A DNA stretch of 64,000 bases, taken from assembly GCF_019320115.1 (NCBI RefSeq), contig NC_089593.1, positions 36,837,835 to 36,901,834 on the forward strand. The letters are read 5' to 3'. Below, piece after piece: positions 46,083 to 58,411 of the stretch. Positions within the stretch are counted from its first letter, which is position 1. Each line of letters opens with the position of its first letter. Position numbers and translations under genes: made by a program. Under the pieces are notes generated by a model. The model saw only the letters and a program-made list of their open reading frames with translations, searched no databases and was not told where the DNA came from. Origin of the DNA: Miscanthus floridulus. Taxonomy: Eukaryota; Streptophyta; Magnoliopsida; Poales; Poaceae.

Positions 46083-46233
46083 AAGCAGAGTTTTTCGAGG
46101 CCTTGTTGCACCGTTATTCCGATCCTTCTATGTTCCTTATCAAAGGAATGGAGGCCATGAAGAAGGCAGTAACAGAGCATTTGTACGAAGAGTATAAGGG
46201 TTGTACCAATGAATTCACCACACTGAGAGCTGT
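46083..46233 (+). pseudogene. CACTA TNP2 pseudogene, segment before the Tekay insertion
   Basis: Fifty codons in one frame read EFFEALLHRYSD, MKKAVTEHLYEEYKG and end EFTTLRAV, at the Tekay element's insertion point. The TNP2 N-terminal zinc domain is missing: coding starts immediately after the subterminal repeats, so the element suffered an internal deletion here. The sequence continues at 58412. Confidence 0.75.
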
Positions 46234-49205
46234 TGTAACACCCTAAATTTGCATTTTCTAGAAATAGCCAAATTGATTTATTTTAGCAATGTTGGTGAGC
46301 ATTGAAATATAGGAAACAAATAATTTTTATAAAACTAAAATCAAATATAGTTTAAGATTTGAAACTTTTGATGCATACATGCTGCTGCAATATTTATTCA
46401 TGTGATGATTGTTCTTGAATTAGAGTTCAAATGAATTCAAAAATTATTTGAAAATGCCTTTGGGAAAATTTGTTTGGAAAATAAAAAGGAAAAAAATGAA
46501 CATCTCCTCCCCTTCCTTGCTTTCGGCCCGCGAGCTATCCCCTGGCAACCGCCGGCCCAGCTCCCCGCTCCCCTTTCCGCGCTCAGCCCAGCAGCCGCTC
46601 GGCCCAGTAGCCGCGCCAGCCCCACGCCTCGGCCGCTCGGCCCAGCAGCCGCGCCAGGCAACCGCCCGCGCCTGCCCCCCCGTGCCCTGCCGCTGATGCC
46701 CGGGCCCGCTTGTCGGCGCCATCTTCACCCCCGCGCGACTCGGCAACCGCCCGCGCGTGCGCCTGGGCAACCGCCGCCGCGCCCGGCCTTCTCGCGTCGT
46801 GGGAGCGCCCCTCCTCGCGCCTGGCTTCTTTAAATCGAAGCCCGCACCCGAGCCACCCCCTGCTGCCCCTCTCCACTTCGTTTTCGCCCACGCCTCTGAG
46901 TTCGTTGTTGCCGCACGGAGGAGCTTCGCCGACGCCGTCCGCCGTCTTCTCCTTCGCACGGACCGTCGCCGTCGGGCATCGCCGTCCCCTTTCTTCCCCA
47001 CGGTGAGCACCCCCCGGCCTCCCTCTATCTCCCGGTATATCTTTTTCTCGTTTTTTTGGCTTCTCGAGCCTTGGCCGCGAGCTCCGCGAGCCATGGTCGC
47101 CGGCCATGGCGGCCACCGCGCTAGCCGCTGTTCCCGGCCGCCGTAACGGCATGGCCGCGACCCCCCTTCTTCCCCCGCGCTCACCGGTGCCCTTGGACGT
47201 CCGTTTGGTGAACCGTAGGCCCCTAACCGCGCGCTCCGGCGAGTCCACTGCCGCCGGCCATGGCGCCTGGCCGCCGGTGACCCTGTTCCGGCCGGCCGTC
47301 CCTCCCCAGGCCGATCCTAGCCGCCCAACGCGAGATCAACGGCCAGGATTAGAAGTTACCCCTTCGCGGGTAATTTTGCTAAAGAGTCCCTGGACTTTTC
47401 TAAGTCCTAACCCACAGCCCAAAGCGTATTTCCCGAATGCGCAATCCCGTTTGGAAAGCGTAAACTCCACGGCTTAAGTCAAAAATACGTTTTCAGTAAT
47501 TACAGAAATGCCATTTGAACTGTTTCGCTTATAAAATTGTCGTTTTAGCTCTTAATTGATCCATTCAAATCGCGTTAGCTTCGTAATTTCATAAGCTACA
47601 TGATGGAGCTACTGTTAGTCAAGTTTGTAACTTTTTAATTTCATGATTAGATTTAATTAAATATATGGCTATAGGAAAACCCGTTTAAATCATAACTTTC
47701 GCATTTTAGCTCTATTTTTCTTGAACTTCGCGTTGACGTGATCATAGCGAGACGTAGATTAGTTTTACAAACATTTTATCTTGATTTCAATACTGTTGGT
47801 GTATTGTTCTAATGATAGGAATGTTTGCTTTGCATGAATGCTTTTGGGATGTTGTATGTTGCTGTGTAGGTCGCATTCAGACGGTGAGGAAAACGTGGGA
47901 GACCAAGAACTCTTCGACGACCAGCAGGATCAACACGAGTTTGTGAACCAAGGCAAGTATAACATGGGCCTTCCTTGATGTCCTATTTCACTTTAATCAA
48001 TTACTCATTTGCATGTGTCTAATTTTGATACCTGTAAGGACATCCTAGTGATTGTTTATCCTGTTCCTTATCTCCTATGGGTTAAATGCATATGGGTAGA
48101 TTGCTAGTGCTCTAACTGAACTTGACATACATGTTGATGAATGATACTATGGAACAAAGTGAGTAACATGATTTATAACAACTGTTCCATAGGGCGAAAG
48201 TGCAAATGACCTTTGTTCATGTTGCTTCCGGCCCTCCATAAGGACTTATCTGTCGGCAAAAGCTAGGACTGACAGTGCAACCGGGAGAGTTATATGGCTC
48301 TGACTTTAGCTCAATAATAGGACCTTTCCTAGCTGGTTAGAGGTTACCTTTTTGGCGCAAATGGGGCTTGCCACTTTGGGTATAGGGCTGCCTCTGTTCC
48401 TATGAGTATAGCCACGATGGATATGTGCCATAGGAAAGGGGGTCCCTACATCTGTCTGCCAAGGAAACGTAGCAGCCCTAACTTGTTGGGGAAACCTATG
48501 AAATGACTTCATAGTGTACCCTGCCCACTCACCTTGGTAGCGACATGGGAGTAATTAACCCGGGCATATGGGAATCACGACTCGCGGTGAATGTGCACCA
48601 CCTCTGCAGAGGGTAACAAACTGTTATAATAGCCGTGCTCACGGTTACAAGCGGCTCGGAAAACTCATAGAATAACTGGTTAATTGTTGATGATCATTTA
48701 AAGTTGTTCAATGATGATATATGGTACACCTGACCCCGATATTTGTTCTTATGGGAATTAAATGGGAGCTTAAGCAAAACTTGATAATACTTGAGAATAA
48801 AAGTTTGACCTATTAAAAATGCTAACTGCAGTAAACCAGAGTCTATCCTTTTTGAGCTTCATAACCCCATGTTAGCTTGCTAAGTACGGAATGTACTTAC
48901 ACTTGTTTATTTTCTTTACTTGGATAAAAATCCTAGATGGGTAACAGATGACAACGGGTATGAGGATTTCCCGGAGGATTATTAGGCTTGAGGTCAACCA
49001 GTTGACCTTCCCTGTGATGAAGCCCACGAGAGTTTATTATCTTTTTATCTTTCCGCTGTGATGTATAAGACTAAGTTTTATTATAACTCTGATGTATGAG
49101 ACACCGTGATGATACTATATGTAATTTGTCAGCTTGTGTGTGTGATTGTTTCCTGGGCACACGAGTTTTGTGCATTCAATTTTATCCTTAAAATTGGGTG
49201 TGACA
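46234..49205 (+). mobile_element. 5' LTR of the Tekay element
   Basis: The LTR is 2,972 bp, starts TGTAACACCC and ends GGTGTGACA. An AT-rich start is followed by a strongly GC-rich block (46500-47330) and an AT-rich remainder. By eye it differs from the 3' LTR at a few positions per hundred in the GC-rich block, mostly C/T and G/A changes. Long frames in the GC block are shared with the other LTR and are not treated as genes. Confidence 0.93.
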
Positions 49206-49208
49206 AAT

Positions 49209-49220
49209 TGGTATCAGAGC
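49209..49220 (+). promoter_or_regulatory. Primer-binding site of the Tekay element
   Basis: TGGTATCAGAGC three bases after the LTR is the well-known binding site for initiator tRNA-Met used by plant chromoviruses and copia elements. Confidence 0.92.
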
Positions 49221-49397
49221 CGTGTTGACTGTAGGATGCAAGCCTAGTTAGAAAATGGTCGTTTTAGCGTCTTTGCTCCTCTGGTTTCTTGCTTACTGAC
49301 TTATTCTTGTTATTTTATTAAAACATCTATGCTTTTCATACCTTAATCTATTATTTAAAATTGTTGATTATAATTTCATCTCACTTTAAATCTATAG

Positions 49398-50228
49398 ATG
49401 TCTCATAATCCGAAGACTGCTCGACTCAGCATCGCTGGCTATCGTGCCATGTTCACCCTACGTGCCCCACCGGCGGAGAGGGAGATTGTGATCATCTCCG
49501 ACGACGAGGAGATGGCTACACCGATGCCTACACCTACTCCTACACTAGTCGCCGTGCCAGTCTATCCTGTGGTAGCTACACCTGAGGAGTCGACGGCTAC
49601 TTCCCCTACACCTGCACCCTCCCCCGCTGCCCCCGTGGAGAACGAGGAGATTGGCTAGAAGTGCAAGTACTACTTCAAGCCAGCTCTAGAGATAGCCTAC
49701 TACCACACTCTCCTCACCCACGTGCTGGACGACTACTTCCCCGACTTGCACGCCTCCATTAGCTACCACTGCGCCGAGTACAAGCACCCACTGGAGGCTA
49801 CCTTCTAGAAGGTAGAGCTGGTGGTCACCGCATGGAACGATATCATTAATGGACATGAGATGGAGACTGTCCACTGTGCCCCTGCCAGGAGAGCCCATGC
49901 TTTGGATGGCATGGAGGATGCAGCACAGAATGCCTACATCCACTACCATGGTTGTCGCTTTGAGGCCATGAGGGAGGATCGCTTCAGGTTCCTTCCTCGA
50001 AATGATCATGAGGGTGTTTGGCAGGTTTTGGCTCCACCAGAGAATAACCCAACTCTGGAGGCAACGGTGCAGCATGTCCAGGCTATGCAGGGAGTGGATG
50101 ATGAGGTCAAAGGAGAACTACGTGCATCTTAGAGGGCGCAGAGACGTCTTCAGAAACAAGTGGATGAACTTTGAGCACAACTGGGACAGCCTTCCATCTA
50201 CAAGAAGAAGCGCCGTTCTTCACCATGA
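49398..50228 (+). pseudogene. Extra ORF upstream of gag in the Tekay element
   Basis: A single reading frame of 277 codons runs from ATG at 49398 to TGA at 50226-50228, broken by three TAG codons (49656, 49806, 50130) and one TGA (50172) but no frameshift. The protein has a Thr/Pro-rich region after an EIVIISDDEE motif, then YHTLLTHVLDDYFPDL, AWNDIINGHEMETVH and a C-terminal QKQVDEL-type segment. An unbroken frame with only nonsense changes indicates former coding function. Grass elements of this group (RIRE3-like) are reported to have such an 'ORF0'; its role is unknown. It lies between the primer site and gag. Confidence 0.75.
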
Positions 50229-50931
50229 TTGACACCGCTCCATAGGTGTTAGGTGCCTTGATCTAGATTACCACGTCGTTAGTTCGTGTTCTTATTTAGT
50301 CTTGTTGGTCTTGTGAACTTGGTTGATTAGATGTTTAATTTGTGAACTTGATTGATTTGGTATTTTGCTTGGTTGCTGGAAGTTTGTGGGCATGTCCACA
50401 ACTTCCTTAGATGGGAACTTTAAATTTAGAATGAAATCTTAATGCAGATGTTTCATTTTATCTTATCTCTGCTGTGCTGATTTCTGGAGCAGCCTGTGTT
50501 CTTTATCTGGTATCTCGAAATCTGGGATGATAAAAATTCTGAAATTTTTGTGGAGATAACTAGACCTCTGTATCTTTCAAGTGTCTTTGGAATCACATCA
50601 ATAGCTGTTCAGGTTGGAGAGATCTAGCTGTCACAATTTGATGTTCTTGCGCTGTCTGGAACTCAGAACAGTTTCGGTTTAGCTCTACTTTTGACTATGT
50701 GTGAGTCCGAATCTGTAAAGGTGGTCTATATGAAAGTTGTAGCTGATGTCCTAAGCTTTCTAACAAATCTTGGTGCACCTCTGTTGAATCTCTGAAACTC
50801 GAGTTATAACAGTTTTACTGAACTGCTGAATTTGTACCTTGTCCAGAAAATTCTCAGCATTGTTTCTTATCTTTTGTAAGCTCTCTATAATTGGAAAAAT
50901 CTCTAAATTTTACACATTTGTTGGAAAATAT

Positions 50932-52080
50932 ATGGCCGCAAGAGGAGGAAGAGGCAGAGGCCGTGGTCGTGGGTGTGATGCTCTTATAAATCCACCACCG
51001 CCACCTGTGACCATGGAACATATATTGGGAATGCAAGCGCAGCTGATGCAAGCTATGATGCAGCGCTTGGACAATGAACCTGCAAGAGGGCCACCGCCTG
51101 TCCAGGTTAGAGATAAGCGTGGAGAGTTTATGAAAGGTCGTCCACCGGTGTTCACCCATGCCTCAGACCCTATGGAGGCCGATGATTGGTTGCGTGCTGT
51201 GGAGAAACAACTGAACATAGCACAATGTAACGACCTTGAGAAGGTGTTGTACGCTTCCGAGCAACTCCAAGGAGCTGCTCAGGATTGGTGGGAATCATTC
51301 CAGTTTGGACGTCCCAACAATGCTCCTGCTATCACTTGGCAGGAATTTAAGGATAGTTTCCGGTCATACCATATTCCTGATGGACTAGTGGAACTAAAGC
51401 AGGAAGAATTCAGATCTCTCAAGCAAGGATCAATGACTGTGGCAGAGTATCGAGACAAGTTTGCACAACTATCACGCTACGCTCCTAATGATGTAGCGGA
51501 CGACAAGGATAAGCAACGCCGTTTCCTCAAGGGACTCTATGATGGACTGCAGCTCCAGCTGATGTCTAATACTTATCCTAACTTCTAGTCTTTGGTGAAT
51601 CGCGCAATCGTGATTGATGATAAGCGCAAGGAGATGGAAGCTAAGAAGAGAAGGCTCCAAGGGCAAGCTTCTAGAAGCAACACTCGCCCACGTGCTTATC
51701 CCCAGCAAGGCTTCCAGCAGAGGAATCAAGGACCAACTCACCAGGGAAACCGTGGTCAGTATCCTCAGCGGAACCAGTTCCAGCAACGCCCTCAGTATCA
51801 GCAACAGTTTGGAAATCAGCATCCCGCGCAATAGACTAGCAATCCTACAACACGCCAGGGAGTGCCTAACAATGCTCCTATGAAGAGTGGTGCACCCAAC
51901 AATCCCAATGCCTGTTATTGATGTGGAGAAGTAGGTCACTATGCTCATCAGTGTCCTAAGAAGCAGAACCAACAAGCACCTCAGAACCAGACCAACAATC
52001 AGAAGTTCAACGCCCGACCACCTCTCACAGCGAAGTTGAACTATGTGTCATCTGATGCAGCTTAGGAGACGCCTGAGGTC
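50932..52080 (+). pseudogene. gag of the Tekay element
   Basis: It starts at ATG 50932 (an RG-rich MAARGGRGRGRGRG start); a start 31 codons upstream at 50839 is possible but less typical. The gag core follows: FTHASDPMEADDWLRAVEKQ, AAQDWWESFQ, WQEFKDSFRSYHIP and KQGSMTVAEYRDKFAQLSRYAP, then a Gln-rich region and a zinc knuckle (CYxCGEVGHYAHQC) whose central position is a TGA at 51919. Stops at 51586, 51832, 51919 and 52063 all keep the same frame. Gag and pol are one frame, normal for chromoviruses. Confidence 0.88.
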
Positions 52081-53416
52081 ATGTTGGGTACGTTCAGCGT
52101 CAACTCTATTTCTGCTACCGTACTTTTTGATTCTAGTGCTTCGCATTCTTTTATCTCCTAAGCTTTTGTTAGAATACATAGCATACCTTTATGTGCCATG
52201 AAAAACCCCATACTAGTGAATTCCCCGGGAGGTAGTATGCTCGCTTCTTATTGGAGCCCCTCGACTAGCATTTCCTTAAGGGGGGTAGACTTCAAGGTGA
52301 AGCCTATTGTGTTGAGAACAGCGGGAATTGATCTTATCCTGGGAATGGATTGGATGAAACAACACCGGGCAGTGATTCAATGTCAGGAGAAATCTGTGGT
52401 TGTGACATCACTCAATGGGGATAGAATCTATGTAGAAGTGGTAGTGCAAGCTCAGCCTACAGCCATAGTGAATCAGCTAGAAGGTGAAGTCAATGAACAA
52501 GATCGTGTCGTGGAGGAGTTCCCGGATGTCTTCCCCGATGACTTGCCAGGTATGCCACCTGACCGAGACATTGAATTCATTATTGAATTATTACCTGGAA
52601 CTGCACCAATAGCTAAACATCCATATAGAATGCGAGTTAATGAATTAGAAGAGCTTAAGAAACAACTAAAAGAGTTGCAAGAAAAAGGTTTCATACGCCC
52701 CAGTTCTTCTCCATGGGGGGCACCTGTGATCTTTGTGGATAAGAAGGATGGTAGTCAACGGATGTGTGTGGATTACCGCTCACTTAATGAGGTTACCATC
52801 AAGAATAAATACCCTTTGCCTAGGATTGATGATTTGTTTGATCAGTTGAGAGGAGCTCATGTGTTCTCCAAGATTGATCTCCGATCTGGTTATCATCAGC
52901 TTAAGATTCGGAACTCGGACATACCCAAGACCGCATTCACTACACGGTATGGATTATATGAGTACACCGTTATGTCTTTTGGATTGACCAATGCACATGC
53001 ATACTTCATGTATCTGATGAACAAGGTGTTCATGGAGTTTCTAGATAAATTTGTGGTAGTATTCATAGATGACATACTAATATTCTCCAAGACTGAAGAA
53101 GAACATGCGGAACACATAAGGTTGGTCTTGCAAAAGCTTAGAGAACATAAGCTGTACGCTAAGCGGAGCAAGTGTGAGTTTTGGTTAAAGGAAGTCTCTT
53201 TTCTGGGTCATGTTGTCTCCAATGGTGGAATAGCAGTGGATCCAGGCAAAGTGCAAGATGTACTGAATTGGAAACCACCAACTACTGTAAGTGAGATTCA
53301 TAGCTTTTTGGGATTAGCTGGTTATTACCGAAGGTTCATTGAAGGTTTTTCCAAGCTAGCCAAGCCCATGACAGCTCTGTTGGAAAAGAGTGCTAAGTAT
53401 GTATGGTCAGGATAAA
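52081..53416 (+). pseudogene. Protease and reverse transcriptase of the Tekay element
   Basis: In frame with gag. The protease motif is altered (DSSASHSFIS at 52129 where DSGAS is usual). [16 protein letters not shown] marks the protease end. RT begins near 52540 ([16 protein letters not shown]) and is open from 52198 to 53415: [32 protein letters not shown], and the catalytic FIDD at 53062-53073. A TAA at 52159 precedes the open part and a one-base frameshift near 53409 ends it. This is the best preserved domain of the element. Confidence 0.9.
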
Positions 53417-53860
53417 TGCTAGGCAAACTTTGAAGAGTTAAAGAAGAGATTGACTACAGCTCCAGTATTAATATTGCCCGATTTAAACAAGAACTTCTCT
53501 ATATATTGTGATGCATCCCGTTTGGGTCTTGGATGTGTGCTTATGCAAGAAGGAAGAGTGGTTGCATATGCATCTAGACAACTAAGGAAGCATGAGTTGA
53601 ATTATCCTACTCATGACTTGGAATTGGCAGCTGTGGTTCATGCTTTTAAAGATCTAGAGACATTATCTAATTGGACATAAGAGTGATATCTATACTGATC
53701 ATAAGAGTTTGAAGTATATCTTCACCCAATCAGATCTAAATCTAAGACAACGTCGTTGGTTGGAATTGATCAAAGACTATGATTTGGAAGTGCATTATCA
53801 CCCGGGAAAGGCAAACGTCGTAGCTGATGCACTTAGCAGAAAGAGCTATGCCAATGGAAT
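53417..53860 (+). pseudogene. RNase H of the Tekay element
   Basis: After a frameshift the RNase H region reads [20 protein letters not shown] and [18 protein letters not shown], with [24 protein letters not shown] at about 53418 and another near 53655 fit CAG and TGG codons changed by one base. A second frameshift near 53650 precedes [21 protein letters not shown] and the ADALSRK end. Confidence 0.85.
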
Positions 53861-55060
53861 TCAAATAACATCTATGTCAGCAGAGTTGTGTGCTGAAATG
53901 GAGTATCTCAACTTGAGCCTGGTCACTAATGCAATGGAATTGGTGATAGAGCCTACATTGGAGCAGGAGATACGCAAAGGACAATTGGAGGATGAAAAAC
54001 TTAAGGAGATAGCAGAGAATGTAGTGCTTGGAAAGGCACCTGGATTCAGAATGGATGAGAATGGAACTCTTTGGTTCGGGAAAAGGATATGTGTACCAGA
54101 AGTGAAGCTATCCGAGATGCAATTCTGCAAGAGGCCCATGAGTCTGCTTATTCTATACATCCTGGAAGTACCAAGATGTACTTGGATCTCAAAGAAAAGT
54201 ATTGGTGGTATGGTTTGAAGAGAGATGTGGCAGAATATGTGGCTTTGTGTAACACTTGTCAAAGAGTGAAAGCTGAGCATCAAAGACCTGCAGGGTTACT
54301 ACAACCAATGAAGATTCCTGAATGGAAATGGGAAGAAGTTGGTATGGATTTTATTGTAGGATTACCCCGCACTCAAAGAGGTTATGATTCAATATGGGTA
54401 ATAGTGGATCGACTCACCAAGGTTGCTCACTTTTTACCAGTCAAGACTACTTATAATGGTGCAAGATTAGCAGAGTTGTACATGGAAAGAATAGTGTGCT
54501 TACATGGTGTTCCCAAGAAAATTGTGTCGGATAGAGGCACCCAATTTACATCGCAATTCTGGCATAAAGTGCATAGATCCTTGGGGACAAAGTTGAATTT
54601 CAGTTCTGCGTACCACCCGCAAACCGATGGACAGACTGAAAGGATCAACCAGATTTTGGAAGATATGTTGAGAGCTTGTGCACTTCAGTATGGTGATAGT
54701 TGGGATAAGAGTCTGCCTTACGCAGAGTTCTCATACAACAACAGTTATCAAAAGAGCCTCAAGATGGCACCTTTTGAGGCGTTGTATGGACGTAAGTGTA
54801 GAACACCTTTGTTCTAGAATCAGACTAGAGAAACTCAAGTGTTTGGACCCGATGTCCTTAGAGACGCGGAAGAACAAGTGAGAATGATTAGAGACAATTT
54901 GAGAGTAGCTCAGTCCCGACAGAAGAGTTACGCTGATACCCACAGAAGAGAGCTGACTTTCGAGATTGGTGATTATGTGTACTTGAAAGTGTCACCAATG
55001 AGAAGTGTGAGAAGATTCAATATGAAGGGAAAATTAGCACCAAGGTATATAGGACCTTTT
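53861..55060 (+). pseudogene. Integrase of the Tekay element
   Basis: The HHCC zinc region ([23 protein letters not shown]) and core are present: GMDFIVGLPRTQRGYDSIWV, IVSDRGTQFTSQFW with the second Asp, and DGQTERINQILED with the Glu, so the DDE triad is intact. A frameshift lies near 54100-54170 and a TAG at 54815 sits in a motif (RTPLFxNQT) where Trp is usual. Confidence 0.88.
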
Positions 55061-55384
55061 AAGATCCTAGAGAGACGTGGAGAAGTAGCTTATCAGTTGG
55101 AACTGCCTGAGAGCTTGTCCGGTGTGCACGACGTGTTCCATGTTTCCCAGTTGAAAAAGTGTCTGAGGGTACCAGAAGAACAAATTCCTTTGGAAGAACT
55201 TGTTGTCAAGGAAGATCTTACTTATGAAGAGTATCCGATAAAGATCTTGGAAACTGCCGAAAGAGTTACGAGAAGTCGAACAGTAAAGATGTGCAAGGTG
55301 CAGTGGAATCGTTATATAGAGGATGAGGCTACTTGGGAAAGAGAAGAGGATCTGAGAAAGACTTATCCCCAACTATTTGAGTAA
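55061..55384 (+). pseudogene. Integrase C-terminus with chromodomain
   Basis: The end of pol is open to the TAA after [24 protein letters not shown] and [10 protein letters not shown] are the GPY/F module. A chromodomain-like segment follows: [20 protein letters not shown], then [16 protein letters not shown] and YPQLF. In chromoviruses this domain is thought to guide integration to heterochromatin. It is one frame with the part from 54839. Confidence 0.85.
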
Positions 55385-55420
55385 GTAATCACCCGAATCT
55401 CGAGGACGAGATTCATCTTA

Positions 55421-55436
55421 AGGGGGGGGGTAAAAT
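55421..55436 (+). promoter_or_regulatory. Polypurine tract before the 3' LTR
   Basis: AGGGGGGGGG and six more bases (TAAAAT) end at the LTR start. The tract primes plus-strand synthesis. Confidence 0.85.
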
Positions 55437-58411
55437 TGTAACACCCTAAATTTGCATTTTCTAGAAATAGCCAAATTGATTTATTTTAGCAATGTTGGTG
55501 AGCATTGAAATATAGGAAACAAATAATTTTTATAAAACTAAAATCAAATATAGTTTAAGATTTGAAACTTTTGATGCATACATGCTGCTGCAATATTTAT
55601 TCATGTGATGATTGTTCTTGAATTAGAGTTCAAATGAATTCAAAAATTATTTGAAAATGCCTTTGGGAAAATTTGTTTGGAAAATAAAAAGGAAAAAATG
55701 AACATCTCCTCCCCTTCCTTGCTTTCGGCCCGCGAGCTATCCCCTGGCAACCGCCGGCCCAGCTCCCCGCTCCCCTTTCCGCGCTCAGCCCAGCAGCCGC
55801 TCGGCCCAGTAGCCGCGCCAGCCCCGCGCCTCGGCCGCTCGGCCCAGCAGCCGCGCCAGGCAACCGCCCGCGCCTGCCCCCCCGTGCCCTGCCGCTGATG
55901 CCCGGGCCCGCTTGTCGGCGCCATCTTCACCCCCGCGCGACTCGGCAACCGCCCGCGCGTGCGCCTAGGCAACCGCCGCCGCGCCCGGCCTTCTCGCGTC
56001 GTGGGAGCGCCCCTCCTCGCGCCTGGCTTCTTTAAATCGAAGCCCGCACCCGAGCCACCCCCCTGCTGCCCCTCTCCACTCCGTTTTCGCCCACGCCTCT
56101 GAGTTCGTTGTTGCCGCATGGAGGAGCTTCGCCGATGCCGTCCGCCGTCTTCTCCCTCGCATGGACCGTCGCCGCCGGGCATCGCCGTCCCCTTTCTTCC
56201 CCGCGGTGAGCACCCCCCGGCCTCCCTCTATCTCCCGGTATATCTTTTTCTCATTTTTTTGGCTTCTCGAGCCTTGGCCACGAGCTCCGCGAGCCATGGT
56301 CGCTGGCCATGGTGGCCACCGCACTAGCCATCGTTCCCGGCCGCTGTAACGGCATGGCCGCGACCCCCCTTCTTCCCCCGCGCTCACCGGTGCCCTTGGA
56401 CGTCCGTTTGGTGAACCGTAGGCCCCTAACCACGCGCTCCGGTGAGTCCACTGCCGCCGGCCATGGCGCCTGGCCACCGGTGACCCTGTTCCGGCTGGCC
56501 ATCCCTCCCCAGGCCGATCCTAGCCGCCCAACGCGAGATCAACGGCCAGGATTAGAAGTTACCCCTTCGCGGGTAATTTTGCTAAAGAGTCCCTGGACTT
56601 TTCTAAGTCCTAACCCGCAGCCCAAAGCGTATTTCCTGAATGCGCAATCCCGTTTGGAAAGCGTAAACTCCACGGCTTAAGTGAAAAATACGTTTTCAGT
56701 AATTATAGAAATGCCATTTGAACTGTTTCGCTTATAAAATTATCGTTTTAGCTCTGAATTGATCCATTCAAATCGCGTTAGCTTCGTAATTTCATAAGCT
56801 ACATGTTGGAGCTACTGTTAGTCAAGTTTGTAAGTTTTTAATTTCATGATTAGATTTAATTAAATATATGGCTATAGGAAAACCAGTTTAAATCATAACT
56901 TTCGCATTTTAGCTCCGTTTTTCGTGAACTTCGCGTTGACGTGATCGTAGCGAGACGTAGATTAGTTTTACAAACATTTTATCTTGATTTCAATACTGTT
57001 GGTGTACTGTTCTAATGATAGGAATGTTTGCTTTGCATAAATGCTTTTGGGATGTTGTATGTTGCTGTGTTGGTCGCGTTCAGACGGTGAGGAAAACGTG
57101 GGAGACCAAGAACTCTTCGACGACCAGCAGGATCAGCACGAGTTTGTGAACCAAGGCAAGTATAACATGGGCCTTCCTTGATGTCCTATTTCACTTTAAT
57201 CAATTACTCATTTGCATGTGTCTAATTTTGATACCCGTAAGGACATCCTAGTGATTGTTTATCCTGTTCTTTGTCTCCTATGGGTTAAATGCATATGGGT
57301 AGATTGCTAGTGCTCTAACTGAACTTGACATACATGTTGATGAATGATACTATGGAACAAAGTGAGTAACATGATTTATAACAACTGTTCCATAGGGCGA
57401 AAGTGCAAATGACCTTTGTTCATGTTGCTCCCGGCCCTCCATAAGGACTTATCTGTCGGCAAAAGCTAGGACTGACAGTGCAACCGGGAGAGTCATATGG
57501 CTCTGACTTTAGCTCAGTAATAGGACCTTTCCTAGCTAGTTAGAGGTTACCTTTTTGGTGCAAATGGGGCTTGCCACCTTGGGTATAGGGCTGCCTCTGT
57601 TCCTATGAGTATAGCCACGATGGATATGTGCCATAGGAAAAGGGGGTCCCTACATCTGCCTGCCAAGGAAACCTAGCGGCCCTAACTTGTTAGGGAAACC
57701 TATGAAATGGCTTCATAGTGTACCCTGCCCGCTCACCTTGGTAGCGATATGGGAGTAATTAACCCGGGCATATGGGGATCACGACTCGCGGTGAATGTGC
57801 ACCACCTCTGCAGAGGGTAACAAACTATTATAACAGCCGTGCTCTTGGTTACGAGCGGCCCAGAAAACTCACAGAATAACTGGTTAATTGTGGATGATCA
57901 TTTAAAGTTGTTCAATGATGATATATGATACACCTGACCCCGATATTTGTTCTTATGGGAATTAAATGGGAGCTTAAGCAAAACTTGATAATACTTGAGA
58001 ATAAAAGTTTGACCTATTCAAAATGCTAACTATAGTAAACCAGAGTCTATCCTTTTTGAGCTTCATAACCCCATGTTAGCTTGCTAAGTATGGAATGTAC
58101 TTACACTTGTTTATTTTCTTTACTTGGATAAAAATCCTGGATGGGTAATAGATGACAACGGGTATGAGGATTTCTCGGAGGATTATTAGGCTTGAGGTCA
58201 ACCAGTTGACCTTCCCTGTGATGAAGCCCATGAGAGTTTATTATCTTTTTATCTTTTCGCTGTGATGTATAAGACTAAGTTTTATTATAACTCTGATGTA
58301 TGAGACACCGTGATGATACTATATGTAATTTGTTAGCTTGTGTGTGTGATTGTTTCCTGGGCACACATGAGTTTTGTGCATTCAATTTTATTCTTAAAAT
58401 TAGGTGTGACA
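55437..58411 (+). mobile_element. 3' LTR of the Tekay element
   Basis: The LTR is 2,975 bp, starts TGTAACACCC and ends GGTGTGACA. It is collinear with the 5' LTR over its whole length with small indels. Its differences from that copy are mostly transitions. Followed at once by ACTGT and then TNP2 coding sequence. Confidence 0.93.

Larger units (their letters stand above)
46234..58411 (+). mobile_element. Tekay-type chromovirus (Ty3/gypsy), full length, defective
   Basis: The 12.2-kb element has two long LTRs, a tRNA-Met-type primer site, an extra ORF, a single-frame gag-pol, a C-terminal chromodomain and a polypurine tract. It sits inside a CACTA transposase gene. The flanking five bases are GCTGT (46229-46233) and ACTGT (58412-58416), one mismatch. 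Removing the element and one flank rejoins the host frame exactly (TLRAV-LQFFM). Chromodomain, LTR size and gag features fit the Tekay/Del clade. Nonsense codons and three frameshifts make it inactive. Confidence 0.92.

Noticed and set aside
46444..47477. Long open frames (up to 246 codons) on both strands
   Set aside because: They lie in the GC-rich block of the Tekay 5' LTR and recur at 55630-56680 in the 3' LTR. Frames on both strands of GC-rich DNA are expected by chance, and no protein motif is recognised.
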